A DNA stretch of 12,082 bases. It comes from Giardia muris (lineage: Eukaryota; Fornicata; Diplomonadida; Hexamitidae). Location: positions 1 to 12,082 of the forward strand of contig VDLU01000048.1 in the NCBI GenBank assembly GCA_006247105.1. The letters run 5' to 3'. Under the pieces are notes generated by a model that saw nothing but the letters and a program-made list of their open reading frames with translations, was not told the DNA's origin and made no database searches. Both the position numbers and the translations under genes were made by a program. This document shows, piece after piece, positions 8,848-12,082 of the stretch. How positions within the stretch are numbered: position 1 is the first letter of the stretch; every line of letters starts with the position of its first letter.

Positions 8848-8886
8848 GATCTTTGTACAGAGATGCCGTCACATCACCTCCAAGCC
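8848..8886. other. rDNA/non-rDNA junction flank
   Basis: This is the first unique sequence after the rDNA break. The octamer GATCTTTG occurs at 8830-8837 in the rDNA and again at 8848-8855 at the start of the unique side, so the break sits beside an 8-bp direct repeat. Seen from the - strand, this stretch lies just after the stop codon (TAA) that closes the VEHK-ending open frame of the neighbouring remnant. It would be that remnant's 3' flank. There is no A-tail. Confidence 0.5.
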
Positions 8887-10162
8887 TCCCTGGGGTTACT
8901 TGTGCTCGACCCACACGTAGCTCCCGTCCATGCACGTGGATGACCACTCCTCATGCCCCGCCCTTGACAGGCCCCAATGGTTCATCTCCCCAAAGATGAA
9001 GGAGGAAGAGGCGGGGATCCAGCCACAACCAATCTCCCTGACGAATGTCGATGTGGGCTCCCGCACTACTATGGACAGGTGCCAGTCGAGGAGAACCCGT
9101 CCAAAAAAGAGCAAGGCCTCGACACGACCGGTTAAGCACCCCGAACCCGCCCCCTGTCCTCAAAGGGCCGCTTTCCCCTTGACAAGCCCCCCGACGCTTG
9201 AGGGACGCAAAAGATCGGCATCCTCATCAACCATGATGATTCCACCACCAGGCCACCCCCTGCCTGCCAATCACCCTATATGCGTTCACATCAAAGTGGA
9301 TGCCGTTGGGTTCGACGACAATTCCATCCGGCCTGCGACGACGAGGCTTGATGATGACGATGCGATCGTCCATCCAGTGACGCACGATCGGATCGTTGAT
9401 GAGCGCTTTGCTCACGGAGACCTTCGAGTACAGTCCTCTTCGAGGTCATACACCACGTCCAGCATCTGGTCGTTGGTCGACGTGGATCGTACCCATAGGA
9501 TGCCCTACGGATACTGGGCACTCCCGCACCAGCCGTTCACAGGGCACGTGTAGGCCATGGGCTCTCTTGGCTGCCTCCCAGAAGGGGATGAGATTGCCCG
9601 GTCAAAGATCATCCGGACCTCGGGGGGCCCTCGGATACGAGTGTCCTCATTTGTGCAGCAGGGGTGGTTGTGCTTTGCCGTCCCCCGTGGCCTCCCAGTG
9701 AACGTGCTCATCGATGCTCATTTTCATCCAGGCCGGGCCCTTCCGACCCTGCATGTACGAAGAACTGGAGATGGAGGTACGATCCCCGACCACGTACCTC
9801 TCCTTGCCCGGATGGACGAGCTCAAGGAGCCAGTGCTCAGCATCCCAGCCCTCATCGTCGAGCTGCCTCGTGCCGATCCAGTTCCTCCCCCAAAGACCCC
9901 AACAACAGAACTGAGCCTGCAGCCGGGTAACACCATACATGGCCAGGCCTGCATCCCAGGAAGGAGGTGGGGTGACACATGTGAAGCCAGGCCTCCAGTC
10001 CAAGACCCCGAGCCCATGCTTAGGCTTCAACATGCAGGTCCAGATCAAGATGACCCGAAGGACCCCAAGTGGTCCGAAGAGGACATCAGAAGGGTCTGCA
10101 TGGTATCGGAAGACCATTGGGAGCCCCCGATGATACTTCGAGGGGTCATCACATCCTCCCAT
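8887..10162 (-). pseudogene. degenerate coding remnant, possibly a retroelement; function not established
   Basis: Several protein-like stretches follow one another on the - strand in changing frames. The first (10162-9647) contains WDAEHWLLELVHPGKERYVV. The second (9711-9505) contains RMIFDRAISS and CPVNGWCGS. The third (about 9445-9227) contains RRRRPDGIVV and, five residues later, IHFDVNAYR. The last (9114-8896) contains MNHWGL and CMDGSYVWVEHK, then TAA. At least three frameshifts and an in-frame TGA (9448-9446) break the series, and there is no intact start. Trp-rich, mixed-polarity content looks more protein-like than the + strand frames here. The RPDG-x(9)-FDV spacing is like the PD-(D/E)XK core of restriction-like endonucleases carried by some LINE retrotransposons, with a Cys-rich stretch ahead of it. 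Giardia is known to carry telomeric LINEs of that type. No reverse transcriptase motif was found, so the assignment is weak. It could instead be another dead gene. Confidence 0.4.
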
Positions 10163-10880
10163 CGGCCTTCACTCACGACTTCATCCCCACTTGACCATCA
10201 GCTGTCCCAGCACACGCATCCGGCCTCCTCGGGGCCATAGGGGTTGAAGACCTCGAACACCCCCCAAGACCCCAGAAGGACCCCAGGACAGGAGATCCGA
10301 CGACCATCAATCCAAAAAACTGCCATCCATCCAGCCCTCTCCATTCACGTTCGTACCGACTCCTGACACCTGTACCCGTCCCCGTACATGGACCATCGTC
10401 ATTGACATCAGGACGGATATAGGGTCGTCCCCCCCCATGACCCCAAGAGATCCTCGAGAACCCAATGGAGGCCCCAAGGGTCCAGAAGAGGCATGAAGGC
10501 ATGGACCAAGAGGTCATCACCTCCTTATCAGCATCACTCACGGCTTCATCCCCATTCCACCCCAGGACCAGAGGACTCGATGATGTCCAGCAATCAAGAC
10601 GATCCAAAAAACCACCATTCGTCCTCCATGCCAACCGAGCCCCCAGCCCCCATTCGCCCGGTCCTCGGCCCTATCCGCCCTTATATTGGCCCCTAACACC
10701 TGTATCCATCCATGCACAGGGGCCATCGGGGGGGTATTACGACATGACCATCCATCCCCGACCCCGAGGACAGGAGGACTCCACTCAAGCCTTCTACCGG
10801 CAGCAAGGCCAACCACCACCCCCGACCTCATGGACAGAGGACCGGAGACCCCCGAAGCCAGGGCCCGCAAGGCCGACAAC
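10060..10880. repeat. diverged two-copy tandem duplication
   Basis: Similar landmarks appear in the same order twice: GGTCCGAAGAGG near 10068 and GGTCCAGAAGAGG near 10478; GTCATCAC at 10145 and 10513; CACGACTTCATCCCCA near 10170 and CACGGCTTCATCCCCA near 10540; TCCAAAAAAC at 10311 and 10603; and ACACCTGTA near 10367 and 10697. The offsets range from 292 to 410, so many indels separate the copies. The left copy overlaps the upstream end of the - strand remnant. No intact gene is seen. Confidence 0.5.
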
Positions 10881-12082
10881 CCCACCATGCCAAGATGATC
10901 CATCCTTCACTCAACACCCCCTGCATCCGACCCCATCAAGCCATCAAGGGCACGTATCCCGTCCAAGGCCCCAACCCCAGTCTCCAAGTCCCCAAAGCCT
11001 AAGAGCCCAGCCCAAAGCTCACAAGAGGCCCCAGAGACCCCCAGCACAGGAAGAGACCCAAGGTCACAAGCACCTAATCCCCTGAAGCCCAAGCCCCCGA
11101 AGACAACAAAGGCCCCCGGCCCCAGGCCCAAAGCCCTCAAGAGACCCCGAAGAGCTCAGCCCAAAGACCCAAACCTCCAAGACCTCAAGAAGCCCCAAAG
11201 ACCCCCAAGGTCCGATGCAGGAGGTCCCAAGGCCAAGAGGACCGAGGACCCAGCCTTCAAGGCCCAAGAGCTCAAGATGACTCCGGCTCCCGCCCAAAGA
11301 GTCCCGAAGGTCCACAACTCCCAAGATCCCCAATGCCCCAATGTAGAAGGACCCAAGGCCCAAAGCTCCCAAAGACCCACTGCAGGAGGATCCAAGGACC
11401 AAGAAGCCCAAACATCCAAGCCCGAAGACCCGGCCTCCAAGTCCAAGAGCTCAAGGTCCAAACCTCCAAACCCCCCCAGGAGATTCCCAAAACCCTCAAG
11501 TCTCCGAAGACAACAAAGAGGCCCCAAGAAGCCCCCAGCACAAGATCCCAAGAGGTCGAAGAGCTCAAGGCCCAAAGACCCCCGAGGCCAAGATGACTCC
11601 AGCTCCCAGACCCAAAGAGTCCCAAGGCCCCCCAAGGCCCACTGCAGGAGGACCCAAGGCCACAAGCCCTCAGGACCCCGGATTCCGAAGACCCCCTCAA
11701 GCCCCAGTCTCCAAGTCTAAGACCCCCAAACCCCCAAGGTCCAAGAAGACCTACCCAAGACCTCGAAGAGCCAAGAAGCAAGGCCTCAACCCCGAAGCCT
11801 CAAGACCCCCAAGGTCAAAGACCCCCAACCTTCAATACCCCAAGGCCGCAAGCCCCCCCAAGGTCCCGACCTTCAATACCCCAAGTCCCCCAAGCCCGAG
11901 GCCTCATTCCAAACCCTCCAAGTCCCCTAAGACCCCAGACCCCAAGCTCCGAGCATCTCAAGCCTCAACCCCGAAGACCCCAAGTCAAGCCCCCAGGTCT
12001 CCAACCCCGAGGGCCCAAACCCCCCAAAGAGGACCCAAAGACCTACTGCAGGAGGACCCAAGCCTGAGAAGCCCCCAACACA
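10881..12082. repeat. A+C-rich low-complexity degenerate repeat tract
   Basis: The + strand is made of irregular words such as CCCAAG, CCCAAAG, CTCCAAG and CCCCGAAG. In the sample line 11461-11520 I count 23 A, 23 C, 8 G and 6 T. Longer degenerate repeats lie on top of this. The 15-mer CCGAAGACAACAAAG occurs at 11097 and 11504. CAAGATGACTCC occurs at 11273 and 11589. TGCAGGAGG with CCAAGG or a close variant occurs at 11216, 11381, 11643 and 12047. CCTTCAATACCCCAAG occurs twice near 11828 and 11870. Open frames on both strands are monotonous and not believable as genes. The window ends inside the tract. Confidence 0.75.

Noticed and set aside
8930..9553. 207-codon + strand open frame opposite the remnant
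   Set aside because: Composition is poor in hydrophobic and Trp residues and rich in Pro, Ser and Arg, with no recognisable domain. The - strand reads more like protein. It remains possible but unsupported.
10465..11720. Open frames on both strands of the A+C-rich tract
   Set aside because: Monotonous Pro/Lys/Ser or Leu/Gly/Trp products arise directly from CCCAAG-like repeats.
10881..12082. Telomere array
   Set aside because: There is no run of TAGGG/CCCTA or any other exact short telomeric repeat, and the CCCAAG-like words are irregular.

Overview
The window is a nuclear ribosomal DNA unit of a eukaryote with very reduced rRNA genes, followed on the right by the broken end of the next unit and then by degenerate, repeat-rich DNA. 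The small-subunit (SSU) gene is only about 1,430 nt. It opens with the eukaryotic 5' signature (CATCCGGTTGATCCTGCCGG) and keeps eukaryotic core blocks. ITS1 and ITS2 are each about 40 nt, and a separate 5.8S region is present. Size, block order and several SSU stretches fit the diplomonad Giardia as I remember it. The rRNA genes are less GC-rich than those of G. intestinalis, and the unit is about 7.6 kb, so G. muris or a close relative is my best guess. This was judged by eye, without a database search.

Layout, left to right. Positions 1-2294 are intergenic spacer (IGS) and 5' external spacer. They hold a polypyrimidine tract (about 575-960), an AT-rich hairpin (987-1018), three copies of a promoter-like element (cores 1361-1390, 1498-1527 and 2150-2179) and six copies of a 73-bp repeat (1576-2005) between the second and third. 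Then follow SSU (about 2295-3723), ITS1, 5.8S (about 3760-3900), ITS2 and LSU (about 3940-6610), all on the + strand. Next come a G-rich hairpin-like array (6611-6910) and more IGS. From 7591 the sequence repeats position 1 onward, so the window covers one full period of 7,590 bp and about 1.26 kb of a second. The second copy stops abruptly at 8847, before its promoter-like elements.

From 8848 there is unrelated sequence. Positions 8887-10162 contain protein-like stretches on the - strand, broken by frameshifts and a stop; they may be a dead retroelement or another pseudogene. Positions of about 10060-10880 are a diverged two-copy tandem duplication. From about 10880 to the end is a low-complexity tract rich in A and C (T- and G-poor on the + strand), built from CCCAAG-like words and longer degenerate repeats.

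The rRNA genes form a single operon-like transcription unit, presumably read by RNA polymerase I. The spacer arrangement (promoter-like copies flanking a repeat block) resembles the spacer-promoter and enhancer layout of animal rDNA. I find no convincing intact protein-coding gene: the long open frames in the spacers and over the rRNA genes are by-products of GC-rich or repetitive sequence. The right half looks like the edge of an rDNA array, probably subtelomeric.
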